Shown: positions 1-7,966 of the stretch, one piece after another
How the letters are laid out: every line of letters begins with the position of its first letter
How positions within the stretch are numbered: the stretch's first letter is position 1
From: Actinocatenispora thailandica
GTDB taxonomy: Bacteria; Actinomycetota; Actinomycetes; Mycobacteriales; Micromonosporaceae
DNA: 64,000 nt
Direction: 5' to 3'
Assembly: GCF_016865425.1 (NCBI RefSeq)
Contig: NZ_AP023355.1
Coordinates: forward strand, 4,462,198 to 4,526,197
Notes under the pieces: model-generated
What the model was told of the DNA's origin: nothing
Database searches by the model: none
Seen by the model: the letters and a program-made list of their open reading frames with translations, nothing else
Program-made: the position numbers and the translations under genes

Positions 1-381
1 ATGCTCGCCGGTCAGCCGGTGGATCCGGACACCGCCGCCCGGGCGCGCGAGCTGTGCCCCGCGCTCGGGTACGCGATCCAACGCGACGGCGCGGCGTTCG
101 TCCTGGCGCTGTTCGCGCTGTACGACCGGGACGCCGAGCTGGCGCGCCAGTTCGCCCAGCAGTCGGTTCGCTGGGCGACGAACGCCCGGGACGCCGGCGA
201 GGCGGAACTGGTGGCCGCGGTCGCCGCGGCGATCGCCGGGGACGGCCGGGAGGCGCGGCGCGCGCTACGCCGGGGACGTCGCCGGGCGCCCACCTCGCCG
301 CTGGTGGCGGTCGCGGAACGGCGGCTGAGCGAGCCGCCGGCGATCACGGTGACGGTGGACACCGTCGGCGCCGGCGAATGA
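1..381 (+). CDS. Hypothetical helical protein, probably the 3' part of a longer gene
   Basis: The reading frame is open from the first base of the window, so the ATG at position 1 may be internal and the gene may begin upstream. The 126 visible residues are Ala/Arg-rich and look entirely helical, with a run resembling TPR-like repeats (alternating small and large hydrophobic residues around residues 20-100). No catalytic motif, signal peptide or membrane segment is visible. I do not recognise the family. A 16-bp palindrome directly follows the stop codon and may terminate it. Confidence 0.55.
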   Translation: MLAGQPVDPDTAARARELCPALGYAIQRDGAAFVLALFALYDRDAELARQFAQQSVRWATNARDAGEAELVAAVAAAIAGDGREARRALRRGRRRAPTSPLVAVAERRLSEPPAITVTVDTVGAGE

Positions 382-397
382 GGTGAGCCGGCTCACC
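382..397. terminator. Short palindrome after the first gene
   Basis: GGTGAGCCGGCTCACC is a perfect 16-bp palindrome that begins one base after the stop codon at 379-381. It could form a small hairpin that ends the upstream transcript. There is no T tract, so its terminator role is inferred from position only. Confidence 0.35.
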
Positions 398-918
398 CGG
401 CGCGACCGCCGCGGCCGGGACAGCGTGTGTTGGCCGGGGCGGGATGGGTTTCCCGGGTGCCGCCGGTGCCGGCGCCACCCGCCGGTCGGTACCCGACCGC
501 CGGAGCCGAGGCATCATTACTGACAGTGTTCGAACGGGCACGAGAGTCGTGAGCCGAACTCGCGTACCGGTGTGGTCGCGGTGCCGTCGAGACAACACGA
601 CTCGCGGTGACTGGGCGGTTCCGTAACGCACGCCGGACTTGTCGACCCAGCAGTTTCATGATCACTGTGGGTTACGCCATGAAAGGCGCGCAGATGCTGG
701 CCAGCAGCGACTGCGGAGTGTTACCCAGGTTCCAGCGCCGCGAATCACCGTGGGTATCCGCCCGCTGGCGAGCGACGCGCAGGCCGCCCGGTGGCAGCCG
801 CCACCGGGTCCAGGCGGATCGAGCTCCCACTCGATCAGCCCCGGCGTTAGAGGCGTCGAGGCGCGGCACGTCCCCCCGGCGTGCCAGACCCCCCAACCCC
901 CTATACCGAAGGACTGCC
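398..918. other. 521-bp non-coding leader region before the secreted cell-wall protein
   Basis: No convincing gene is visible here. The frame of the downstream gene is open back to about 607, but the signal peptide begins only at 919. The base composition between about 500 and 720 is noticeably less GC-rich than the flanks, as expected for a promoter and long 5' leader. I looked for a c-di-AMP (ydaO) riboswitch, which often precedes actinobacterial wall-remodelling genes, and could not find its conserved G-rich core. The region therefore holds an unassigned long leader. Confidence 0.4.
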
Positions 919-1746
919 ATGAATCGCGCGCGTCTGCGCGTGGTGCTGGCTGCGGTGATTGCGTGCTCCCCCGCGCTGTTTGGTGCATCGCTGGCTAGTG
1001 CCTCCCCCACATCTGACACGTCCAGCCACGAGAAGCCCGTTGCGGCACACGCCGCGGCAGACACCCAGCAGGCCGCCACCCGGCCCGCGATCGATCTGTC
1101 CGGGCAGCAGATCCAGGCGTCCGGCCAGCGGGTCTCGGCGAACATCGTCCGGGCCCGGCAGGCCGCCGCGCAGGCCGAAGCCGCCAAGAAGAAGGCGGCC
1201 GAGGACGCCGCGGCCAAGAAGAAGGCCGCCGACGCCAAGAAGAAGGCCGACGACGCGGCGCGCAAGAAGAAGGCCGCCGCGGCCTCGCGGAGCGCCAAGC
1301 GGTGCACCGCGCCGGCCCGGGTCGTCGACCTGTCCACGCTGCAGACCCAGAACGCCCGCGCCATCATGCGCGCCGGGAAGAAGATGCACATCAGCCGGCG
1401 CGGCCAGATCGTCGCGTTGTCCACCGCGCTGCAGGAGAGCCAGCTGCGCAACTACGCCAACGTGAACCTGCCGGCGTCGCTGCGGATGGCGCACCAGGCG
1501 GTCGGCTCCGACCACCTGTCGGTCGGGCTGTTCCAGCAGCAGCCGAACTGGGGTTCGCTGAACGAACTGATGAACCCCGAGACCTCGGCGACCAAGTTCT
1601 ACCAGGCGCTGCTGCGCATCCCCGGTTGGCAGAACCTTCCGGTGACCGTGGCCGCCCAGCGGGTCCAGGTGTCGGCGTTCCCGTCGGCGTACGCGGACGA
1701 CGAGGTGCGGGCGACCGCGATCGTCAACGCGCTGCCCTGCCCGTAG
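919..1746 (+). CDS. Secreted protein with Ala/Lys coiled coil and transglycosylase-like C-terminal domain
   Basis: 275 residues. The ATG at 919 was chosen because a clear Sec signal peptide follows (NRARLRVVLAAVIA, cleavage near ASA at about residue 31). Residues 75-125 are an Ala/Lys-rich coiled coil built from repeated AAKKKA units. Residues 130-275 match a domain common in actinobacterial wall proteins: 'RGQIVALSTALQESQLRN', then 'SVGLFQQ', then 'FYQALLRIPGWQNLPVTVAAQ'. The Glu of ALQES sits where lytic transglycosylase-like folds have their acid. A role in peptidoglycan binding or remodelling is inferred from these features. It is a single gene, followed by a strong terminator and converging on glycyl-tRNA synthetase. 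Confidence 0.75.
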   Translation: MNRARLRVVLAAVIACSPALFGASLASASPTSDTSSHEKPVAAHAAADTQQAATRPAIDLSGQQIQASGQRVSANIVRARQAAAQAEAAKKKAAEDAAAKKKAADAKKKADDAARKKKAAAASRSAKRCTAPARVVDLSTLQTQNARAIMRAGKKMHISRRGQIVALSTALQESQLRNYANVNLPASLRMAHQAVGSDHLSVGLFQQQPNWGSLNELMNPETSATKFYQALLRIPGWQNLPVTVAAQRVQVSAFPSAYADDEVRATAIVNALPCP

Positions 1747-1789
1747 CAGCAACGCGGTTCCCCCGACCGCGGCACGTCCCCCCACAGCG

Positions 1790-1819
1790 AAGGCCCGACA
1801 CCGTGCGGTGTCGGGCCTT
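1790..1819. terminator. Bidirectional hairpin terminator
   Basis: A perfect 13-bp stem (AAGGCCCGACACC / GGTGTCGGGCCTT) closes on a 4-base loop GTGC. It lies between two convergent genes, 43 bp after one stop and 13 bp after the other, so it can end transcription from both sides. Confidence 0.85.
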
Positions 1820-1832
1820 CCTGCGTCGCCGG

Positions 1833-3206
1833 TCAGCAGCCGGGCAACCGCTCCAGCAGGTATGCCTCCACATGGTCGAGGCTGACCCGTTCCTGCTTCA
1901 TCGAGTCGCGGTCGCGAACCGTGACCGCGTTGTCGGACAAGGTGTCGAAGTCGACCGTCACGCAGTACGGGGTACCGATCTCGTCCTGCCGCCGGTACCG
2001 CCGGCCGATCGCGCCGGCGTCGTCGAACTCCACGCTCCACCGGCGGCGCAGGTCGGTGGCCAGGCCCCGGGCCTTCGGCGACAGCTGCGGATTGCGCGAC
2101 AGCGGCAGGATCGCCGCCTTCACCGGCGCCAGCCGCGGATCGAACCGCATCACCGTCCGGGAGTCCATGCCGCCCTTGGTGTTCGGCGCCTTGTCCACGT
2201 CGTACGCCTCCAGCAGGAAGGCGAGCACCGCGCGGGTCAGCCCGGCCGCCGGCTCGATCACGTACGGGAACCAGCGCTCGCCGTTCTCCTGGTCGAAGTA
2301 GGACAGGTCGGTGCCGGACGCGGTCGAGTGCGTGCGCAGGTCGAAGTCGGACCGGTTCGACACGCCCTCCAACTCGTCGAAGTCCTTGCCGCCGAAGCCG
2401 AAGCGGTACTCGATGTCCACGGTGCGCTTCGCGTAGTGCGCCAGCTTCGCCGCCGGATGCTCGTACCGCCGCAGGTTGCGCTCGGACAGCCCGAGGTCGG
2501 TCCACCACCGCCACCGCTCGGCGAGCCACTGGTCGTGCCACTGCTCGTCCTCGCCTGGCTTGACGAAGAACTCCAGCTCCATCTGCTCGAACTCGCGGGT
2601 GCGGAAGATGAAGTTGCCGGGCGTGATCTCGTTCCGGAACGACTTGCCGACCTGCGCGATACCGAACGGCGGCTTGCGCCGGGAGGACTGCATCACGTTG
2701 AGGAAGTTGACGAAGATGCCCTGGGCCGTCTCCGGCCGCAGGTAGTGCATCGACGAGGTGTCCTCCACCGGGCCCAGCGAGGTGCGCACCAGCCCGTTGA
2801 AGTTGCGCGGCGGGCTGAAGGTGCCGCGGTTGCCGCAGTTGGCGCAGGTCAGCTCGGTCAGGCTGGCCGGCGCGGCGCCGTGCCGGGCAGAGTGTTCGTC
2901 GGTCAGGTGGTCGGCGCGGTAGCGCTTGTGGCAGGACTGGCACTCGGTGAGCGGATCGACGAACTCGGTGAGGTGGCCGGAGGCCGCCCACACCTCCGGC
3001 GCCAGGATCACCGCCGAGTCGAGCCCCACCACGTCGTCCCGGAACGTCACCATCGAGCGCCACCAGGCGCGCCGCACGTTCTCCTTCAACTCGACGCCGA
3101 GCGGCCCGTAGTCCCAGGCGGATTTCGAACCGCCGTAGATCTCGCTGGAGGGGAACACGAAGCCACGGCGCTTGGCCAGGCTCACGATCGCATCGATGCG
3201 GTCCAC
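1833..3206 (-). CDS. glyS: Glycyl-tRNA synthetase (dimeric, class II)
   Basis: Charges tRNA-Gly with glycine in the cytoplasm. 457 residues, the usual size of the alpha2 bacterial/eukaryotic-type GlyRS. Near the N terminus are '[14 protein letters not shown]' and 'WDYGPLG' (class II motif 1 region), then a CxxC...CxxC zinc-like pair ([17 protein letters not shown]). Next come motif 2 '[26 protein letters not shown]' in segments and the C-terminal anticodon domain. The start is set at a GTG (3204-3206) because GGAGGA lies 9 bases upstream. A second GTG two codons earlier is too close to that site. Longer frames exist upstream but lack support. Housekeeping gene with high confidence. Confidence 0.96.
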   Translation of the reverse strand: MDRIDAIVSLAKRRGFVFPSSEIYGGSKSAWDYGPLGVELKENVRRAWWRSMVTFRDDVVGLDSAVILAPEVWAASGHLTEFVDPLTECQSCHKRYRADHLTDEHSARHGAAPASLTELTCANCGNRGTFSPPRNFNGLVRTSLGPVEDTSSMHYLRPETAQGIFVNFLNVMQSSRRKPPFGIAQVGKSFRNEITPGNFIFRTREFEQMELEFFVKPGEDEQWHDQWLAERWRWWTDLGLSERNLRRYEHPAAKLAHYAKRTVDIEYRFGFGGKDFDELEGVSNRSDFDLRTHSTASGTDLSYFDQENGERWFPYVIEPAAGLTRAVLAFLLEAYDVDKAPNTKGGMDSRTVMRFDPRLAPVKAAILPLSRNPQLSPKARGLATDLRRRWSVEFDDAGAIGRRYRRQDEIGTPYCVTVDFDTLSDNAVTVRDRDSMKQERVSLDHVEAYLLERLPGC

Positions 3207-3384
3207 GGGCACAGCTCCTCCATCCGGCTGGCGGTCGGCGGGGACATTGACGTCACCGAGCACAACGCTCGTCGGTGCTGCTGGTTACCGTCCGTCGGAG
3301 CTGTTCAGAGTACTCGTCGGCAGAAATCGGATCGAGCCGGATTCGGTCGCCGACGGCGCCGTTCGCGGTCCGGTCGGGACCCGG

Positions 3385-4206
3385 TCAACCGGCGGTACCG
3401 CAGACCCGCCAGCCGACGCTGCCACCGGTGCCGCTGCCCACCACGATGATGTCCGACGAGCGGGACCGGCCGTCGACGTAACGCAGGGTGGCCGGCACTT
3501 CGAAGACCGTGTTGCCCTGGTACTGCCGGGGTGCGGAAAGGTGGTGCGACTGCAGCCGCGGCTGGCTGTCCAGCCGGCTGACGAACTCGTGCTCGCTCTC
3601 CTGCGCGCGGGCCTGCTGGCACTGCATCCGGTACGCCTGCGGGTACTGCTGGGACTCCAGGGCGACCAGGAACTTGTCCGCCGCGGCGGAGATCTGGTGC
3701 TCCTGGTAGGCGCCGAACCCGAAGATGCCGGCGACCCCACCGCCGCAGCACAGCACCACCAGCAGGGCGACCGCGCCGAGGCCGATCCAGATCCGCGGGT
3801 TGCGTTCCCGCGGCGCAGCGGTGAACGGCACGACGGCGCCGGGGCCGTGTGGCGGGGGCGGCCCGGCCGGCTCCTCCGGCGGCGGTGACCCGGCCGGCGG
3901 TGTCCCCGGCGGCGCCGAACCGACCGGCGGCATCCCGGCCGCCGGCTGCTGGGCGCCACCCGGCGGCATCCCGGCGGCGTGCGGCGCGCCGGCGGGCGTG
4001 CGTCCCGGCGGTGCGGCCGAAGGCATCCCGGGCCACCGCGCCCCGGCGGGCGGCGGCCCGGTCGGGCGCGCCCCGGGCGGCTGGTTTCCGGGCGACGACG
4101 GCGGCGTCCAGCCCGACCCGCCCGCGGACGGGTCCGGCGGTGTCGGGCCGGGCGGCGGGGCGGCGGGGCGGTCCGGGTCGGGCGAGTCACCGGCTGGCCC
4201 GGTCAT
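3385..4206 (-). CDS. Proline-rich single-pass membrane protein
   Basis: 273 residues. The first ~135 are a Pro/Gly/Ala-rich cytoplasmic tail with repeated PPG/PPGG blocks. One strong transmembrane helix follows (about 138-160, 'WIGLGAVALLVVLCC'), then a ~110-residue extracytoplasmic domain with 'ADKFLVALESQQYPQAYRMQC' and a terminal 'WRVCGTAG'. The outer domain looks like the DUF4878/lumazine-like NTF2-fold modules often found behind Pro-rich tails in actinobacteria, but I infer this from layout only. The start at 4206 has GGGGGGAG about 6 bases upstream. Function unknown. It stands alone in its direction between glyS and an ABM gene. Confidence 0.75.
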   Translation of the reverse strand: MTGPAGDSPDPDRPAAPPPGPTPPDPSAGGSGWTPPSSPGNQPPGARPTGPPPAGARWPGMPSAAPPGRTPAGAPHAAGMPPGGAQQPAAGMPPVGSAPPGTPPAGSPPPEEPAGPPPPHGPGAVVPFTAAPRERNPRIWIGLGAVALLVVLCCGGGVAGIFGFGAYQEHQISAAADKFLVALESQQYPQAYRMQCQQARAQESEHEFVSRLDSQPRLQSHHLSAPRQYQGNTVFEVPATLRYVDGRSRSSDIIVVGSGTGGSVGWRVCGTAG

Positions 4207-4409
4207 GCGCACTCCCCCCACACCCCGCTGATCGTCATGTTCGGTCGGCTCCCCCGGTCTGCTGGTTTGCGGTGATCGTAACCAGCCGGGGCACCACCCG
4301 CCGGGCTTGACCGATGTGTGCTCACCGCACCACGCACGGTCGATCCTCGGCGCCGCCTCGCGGTCGCCCGGAGCTGGCGAGTGGAGCTTCGCGCCGGCGG
4401 CCCATCGCG

Positions 4410-4814
4410 TTACCGCCGCGGCGGGCGGTTGGCCTCGCCCGGCGCACGATCGCTGTCCTCGGCGGTGATGCCGTCGGCACCGGCGCTGCGCAGCACCTCG
4501 TACCCGGTGGGCTCGTCGACCGCCTCGGCCAGCAGCGGGGTCGCGGCGACCTTCACCTGGTACGAGCCGAGCGCCCGCCGGTACGCGCCGATCGAGGCCC
4601 ACCGGGTCGCCAGGCACCAGCGGGTCGGGTCGTCGGCGGCGCGACCCAGCTCGCCGTGCACGAAGCCGGCACAGCCGGCCAGCGCCGCGAGCGCCCGCTC
4701 GGCCCGGTCCAGGAAGTCGCGCTCGGCGTCCGGGTCCGGCCCGGTCACGTCCCGTTCGTCCACCGGCCCAGCACCCAGCACGAACCGGTTGACCACCAGC
4801 ACGACGTCACCCAC
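4410..4814 (-). CDS. Antibiotic biosynthesis monooxygenase (ABM) superfamily protein
   Basis: 134 residues with a ferredoxin-like ABM layout: an N-terminal strand 'DVVLVVNRFVL', a helix around 'ERDFLDRAERALAALAGCAGF', a strand with 'GELGRAADDPTRWCLATRWAS', and a helix 'GAYRRALGSYQVKVAATPLLAEAVDEPTGYEVL'. Proteins of this kind are small dimers. Some oxidise aromatic substrates without cofactor or degrade heme, and many remain unassigned. No substrate clue is visible here. The C-terminal 25 residues are charged and probably disordered. It lies alone, convergent with nothing and about 200 bp from its neighbours. Confidence 0.75.
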   Translation of the reverse strand: MGDVVLVVNRFVLGAGPVDERDVTGPDPDAERDFLDRAERALAALAGCAGFVHGELGRAADDPTRWCLATRWASIGAYRRALGSYQVKVAATPLLAEAVDEPTGYEVLRSAGADGITAEDSDRAPGEANRPPRR

Positions 4815-5067
4815 CCATCGATCCGTACCTCGTTGCCGGCAACGCTACCGGTACCGCGCGGCGCCGGCGCGCGGCACCGGCACGGTGCGTGCCGACCTGC
4901 GGGTCCGGTTACGGCCGGCGGGCCCGGTCCGGCTGCCGGGGCGCACCGACCGGGCCCGGCGAGCCGGGGGCCCCGGTCGGCCGCGGGTGGTCGCACCGAC
5001 ACCGCCCGGCGAATCCGGGTGGCTCCACCCGTGCGAATCGGGCAGCCACGTTCTAGTGTCTGTGCCT

Positions 5068-5343
5068 ATGTCGGAGGGTTCACCGGTGGTACGGCGGGCG
5101 CAGGTGCTGCTCGCCTGGCTGTCCGGGCTGCCGCGTACCGGAGTGTTCCTTTTCGCCCTGGCCGTGGTGTTGGTCGGCTTGTTCGCGCCGGGGCTGGCCG
5201 GCGCGATCGTGCTGCTCGTGATCGCGGCGGGTCTGGTCGCGGTGCTGCGGGTGACCTGGCCGCGGCTGCTCGCCGCCCGCCGGGCGATGCAGTTGCTGCT
5301 CATCGCCGTCCTCGTGGTGATCGCGGTGGTCAAGCTCGTCTGA
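5068..5343 (+). CDS. Small two-to-three-helix membrane protein (DUF6703-like)
   Basis: 91 residues. The ATG at 5068 was chosen by the sharp onset of a bacterial-like membrane protein after a long low-value frame. A short basic N terminus is followed by hydrophobic helices at about 24-44 ('GVFLFALAVVLVGLFAPGLAG'-like) and 46-62, then an Arg-rich turn and a last helix at about 75-90. The pattern resembles the actinobacterial DUF6703 family, recalled from memory and not checked. Function unknown. It sits 50 bp before the arsR/zur cluster on the same strand. Confidence 0.7.
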   Translation: MSEGSPVVRRAQVLLAWLSGLPRTGVFLFALAVVLVGLFAPGLAGAIVLLVIAAGLVAVLRVTWPRLLAARRAMQLLLIAVLVVIAVVKLV

Positions 5344-5393
5344 GCGGCCGTCGGCCCGCTCGACCGCCGTCGCGGGGGCGATACGGTGGGGGC

Positions 5394-5435
5394 ATGACCG
5401 CTGTTGTCGCGTGGTGCCCGTGGTGCGGCCGATGA
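5394..5435 (+). CDS. Possible 13-residue leader peptide with a CPWC motif
   Basis: The short frame MTAVVAWCPWCGR has a good Shine-Dalgarno (GGTGGGGG) just upstream. Its TGA overlaps the ATG of the next gene (ATGA at 5432-5435), the hallmark of translational coupling. The CxxC pair could bind zinc, which would fit the metal-responsive ArsR/Zur genes that follow. Too short for certainty. It may equally be chance. Confidence 0.3.
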   Translation: MTAVVAWCPWCGR

Positions 5436-5787
5436 GCCTGCCCAACGGGTACGAGAGCTTCCAGGCGGCGGGTGAGCTGCTGCGGGCGCTGGCCGCGCCG
5501 CTGCGCATCGCGGTGGTCACCGAACTCGCCGCCGGCCCGCGCTGCGTGCACGAACTGGTCGACGCGACCGGCGCCCCCAGCCGCTGGTCTCGCAACACCT
5601 GCGGGTGCTCAAGGGCGCCGGCGTGGTGCGCGGGCAGCGCCGCGGCCGGGAGATCGCGTACTCGCTGGCCGACGAGCACGTGGCGCACATCGTCGCGGAC
5701 GCGGTCAGCCACGCGCGCGAGCCCGAGCCGGTCGGCCGGGCCGCCGCGGCCGTGGTCGACACGGTCGTCGCCGGGGAGGGCTCGTGA
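5432..5787 (+). pseudogene. ArsR-family metal-responsive repressor, frameshifted
   Basis: The N-terminal half (residues from MSLPNGYESFQAAGELLRAL to the HELVDATGAP turn) reads in one frame. The rest of a typical winged-helix (QPLVSQHLRVLKGAGVVRGQ, then EIAYSLADEHVAHIV) reads in another. The break falls in the C run at 5574-5578: one extra C would restore GCC-CCC-CAG and a full ~118-residue ArsR/SmtB-type protein. It overlaps the Zur gene by GTGA, so the two form an operon. In related actinobacteria such pairs control zinc uptake and efflux. Either a true mutation, a sequencing error, or (less likely) programmed slippage. Zinc is the likely ligand by association with Zur, not by visible residues. 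Confidence 0.75.
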
Positions 5788-6185
5788 CCCAGGGGCGGCC
5801 GATGGGGCGGGCGACCCGGCAGCGCGCGGCGGTGATGCAACTGCTGTCGGAGGTGGACGAGTTCCGCAGCGCGCAGGACCTGCACGCGATGCTGCGCGGC
5901 CAGGGTGACGCCGTCGGCCTGACCACGGTGTACCGCACCCTCCAGGCGCTCGCCGACGCCGGCGAGGTGGACACCATGCGGCCACCCAACGGCGAGCATC
6001 TCTACCGCCGGTGCCGGCAGGAGGACCATCACCATCACCTGGTGTGCCGGCGGTGCGGTGCCACCGTCGAGGTGGCCGGGCCGGCGGTCGAGCAGTGGGC
6101 CGCGAAGGTCGCCGCCGAGCACGGGTACCGGCAGGTCTCGCACACCGTGGAGATCTTCGGTGACTGCCCGTCCTGCGCCGGGTGA
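5784..6185 (+). CDS. zur: Fur-family zinc uptake regulator (Zur-like)
   Basis: 133 residues with the GTG start overlapping the preceding TGA and GGGGAGGG four bases upstream. The N-terminal winged helix (about 8-75) contains 'SAQDLHAMLRGQGDAVGLTTVYRTLQALADAGEV', the Fur-family recognition helix. The metal-binding half has DHHHHLVCRRC (about 81-91) and a terminal CPSC (128-131), giving the four structural-zinc cysteines plus the His cluster. The short C terminus and the ArsR neighbour favour Zur over Fur or PerR. It should repress zinc-uptake genes when zinc-bound. Those targets are not in this window. Confidence 0.9.
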   Translation: MTQGRPMGRATRQRAAVMQLLSEVDEFRSAQDLHAMLRGQGDAVGLTTVYRTLQALADAGEVDTMRPPNGEHLYRRCRQEDHHHHLVCRRCGATVEVAGPAVEQWAAKVAAEHGYRQVSHTVEIFGDCPSCAG

Positions 6186-6987
6186 CGCGCTCGCCGCGGC
6201 CTACTCGCGCTGCGCCGGGGCGGCCGGCGGGAGCTGGCACTCGTACCTGACGCTGCACGGCGACACGGTGCTCGCCGAGGACGCGGACGCGGTGGTCGTG
6301 GCGGCGAGCGTGCAGAAGGTGGCGATCGCGGCCGCGGTGCTCACCGAGGTCGACCGGGGCCGGTTGGCGCTGACCGACACCGTGGAGCTGACCGCCGACC
6401 TGGTCGCCGAGGGCACCGGCACGCTGCACCTGCAGGCCGGCTACGGCGACCGGCTGACCGTGGCGCACCTGCTGGTCGCGCTGGTCAACGGCTCCGACAA
6501 CACCGCGGTACGGCTGCTCGGCCGGCTGCTGCCGGGGCCGCGGATCAACGACTTCCTTGCCGCGCAGGGCTTCCGGCACACCCGGGTGCGGCCGCTCGCG
6601 ACCGACGAGCGGCGCTTCTACCTCGGTACCACCACCGCCCGGGAGACGTACGCGCTGCTGGACCGGCTCGCGGCCGGGACACTGCTGTCGGCCGCTGGTA
6701 GCCGCGCGCTGCTGCGGGCGATGCGGTGGGCGCAGCCCGGGTACTGCGACGGCGTGCGCCGGCACATGTCGTCGACGCAGCGGCAGCGGGTCGCGGTCAA
6801 GCACGGCGCGGACGAGGACTGCCGGCACGAGGTCGGCGTCGTGTTCGGCCCCGACGGTGCGCCGGCCGCCACGTTCGTCTTCCTCGCCGACCGGCTGCCC
6901 GAACCGGACGACTACGGCGGAACCCATCCCGCGGTACGCGCGCACGCGCAACTCGGCCGGCACCTGCTCGATGCGGTGGGCGGCTGA
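6160..6987 (+). CDS. Serine hydrolase of the class A beta-lactamase / D-Ala-D-Ala peptidase fold
   Basis: 275 residues from a GTG that overlaps the end of zur by 26 bases, with GGAGA about 6 bases upstream. An ATG-like start further in would remove the first motif region. The three motifs of the fold are visible: S-V-Q-K (Ser50, Lys53), S-D-N at 112-114, and K-H-G ('VAVKHGADED') in place of KTG. There is no signal peptide, so unlike true beta-lactamases it appears cytoplasmic, and the class A general-base Glu is not obvious. Annotated as serine hydrolase. A role in resistance is not supported. Confidence 0.8.
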   Translation: MTARPAPGDALAAAYSRCAGAAGGSWHSYLTLHGDTVLAEDADAVVVAASVQKVAIAAAVLTEVDRGRLALTDTVELTADLVAEGTGTLHLQAGYGDRLTVAHLLVALVNGSDNTAVRLLGRLLPGPRINDFLAAQGFRHTRVRPLATDERRFYLGTTTARETYALLDRLAAGTLLSAAGSRALLRAMRWAQPGYCDGVRRHMSSTQRQRVAVKHGADEDCRHEVGVVFGPDGAPAATFVFLADRLPEPDDYGGTHPAVRAHAQLGRHLLDAVGG

Positions 6988-7086
6988 GATCGGCCAATCC
7001 GGTTGCGGCGCCGTGTCCGAGCTGCTTAGCGTGGCTTTCCTCACAGCCGGGGAGCGGCCCCGGCCAGGACGGATCGGAGACCGGGA

Positions 7087-7794
7087 ATGGCCCGACTCGA
7101 CGCACTCTGTTTCGACTCGCACGATCCCGCCGGGCTGGCCGCCTTCTGGGCCGGCGTGCTCGGCTGGGAGCCGGCGGACGATCCGGCCGGCGCGGCGCTG
7201 ACACCCACCGACGACACCGGTTTCCGGATCCGATGTCTGCCCTCCGAGCAGCCCAAGCGGGACCAGAACCAGATCCACTTCGACCTGACCAGCACCTCGG
7301 CGGAGCAGCAGGAACGCACGGTGGCGCGGGCGCTGGAACTCGGCGGTCGGCACATCGACATCGGGCAGGGACCGGACGCCGAGCACGCGGTACTGGCCGA
7401 TCCCGAGGGCAACGAGTTCTGCGTGCTGCCGGCCGGCAACAGGTTCCTCGCCGACTGCGGCTTCCTCGGCGCGCTGGCCTGCGACGGCACCCAGGCCGTC
7501 GGGTACTTCTGGAGCGCGGCGCTCGGCTGGCCGCTGGTGTGGGACCAGGACGAGGAGACCGCGATCCGGTCACCACACGGCGGCCCGAAGGTCACCTGGG
7601 GCGGCCCGCCCGTGGCGCCCAAGCTCGGCAAGAACCGGCTGCACTTCGATCTCGCGCCGGACGGCGACCCACAGGCCGAACTGGACCGGCTGCTCGCGCT
7701 CGGCGCGAGCCGGCTGGACATCGGCCAGGGCGACGTCGACTGGACCGTCCTCGCCGACCCCGACGGCAACGAGTTCTGCCTGCGAAACCGCTGA
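7087..7794 (+). CDS. VOC-family protein, two glyoxalase-like domains
   Basis: 235 residues made of two similar halves, about 1-118 and 120-235. Both end in the same signature, 'LADPEGNEFCVL' and 'LADPDGNEFCLR', and each contains a 'HFDL' strand and a 'RHIDIGQG'/'SRLDIGQG' segment. This is the bacterial glyoxalase-like domain of the vicinal oxygen chelate superfamily (dioxygenases, isomerases, resistance proteins). A metal site may be formed by the His of HFDL and the Glu of GNEF. Substrate unknown. The start is supported by CGGAGA five bases upstream. Confidence 0.85.
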   Translation: MARLDALCFDSHDPAGLAAFWAGVLGWEPADDPAGAALTPTDDTGFRIRCLPSEQPKRDQNQIHFDLTSTSAEQQERTVARALELGGRHIDIGQGPDAEHAVLADPEGNEFCVLPAGNRFLADCGFLGALACDGTQAVGYFWSAALGWPLVWDQDEETAIRSPHGGPKVTWGGPPVAPKLGKNRLHFDLAPDGDPQAELDRLLALGASRLDIGQGDVDWTVLADPDGNEFCLRNR

Positions 7795-7867
7795 ATCACC
7801 GCCCCGCCCGCCGGCCGCCGCCCGCCGCCCGCCGCCCGCCGCCCGCCGCCCGCTGGCCGCTGGCCGC

Positions 7868-7927
7868 GTCGATCATGGGGTTGTCGGCTAGGTAAGCGCT
7901 TGCCCGAAAGACAACGCCATGATCAAC
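7868..7927. repeat. Imperfect inverted repeat between convergent genes
   Basis: Arms GTCGATCATGGGGTTGTC (7868-7885) and GACAACGCCATGATCAAC (7910-7927) match over 18 bp with two mismatches, separated by 24 bp. The right arm ends with GATCAAC. Palindromes of this GATCATG..GTTGTC form are, from memory, dispersed between genes in several actinobacteria. It may be an extragenic palindromic repeat or a shared terminator. A CCGCCCG-type low-complexity run (7800-7860) precedes it. Confidence 0.6.
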
Positions 7928-7966
7928 TTCGCCGGGCGACGGGGCCGGGGGTGGGGGTGGGGTCGG

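Noticed and set aside
500-918. c-di-AMP (ydaO) riboswitch before the cell-wall gene
   Set aside because: The conserved G-rich core and GGGGTGAA-type segments could not be found.
6160-6987. Beta-lactamase resistance gene
   Set aside because: SxxK and SDN are present, but there is no signal peptide, KTG is KHG, and no general-base Glu is evident. Called only serine hydrolase.
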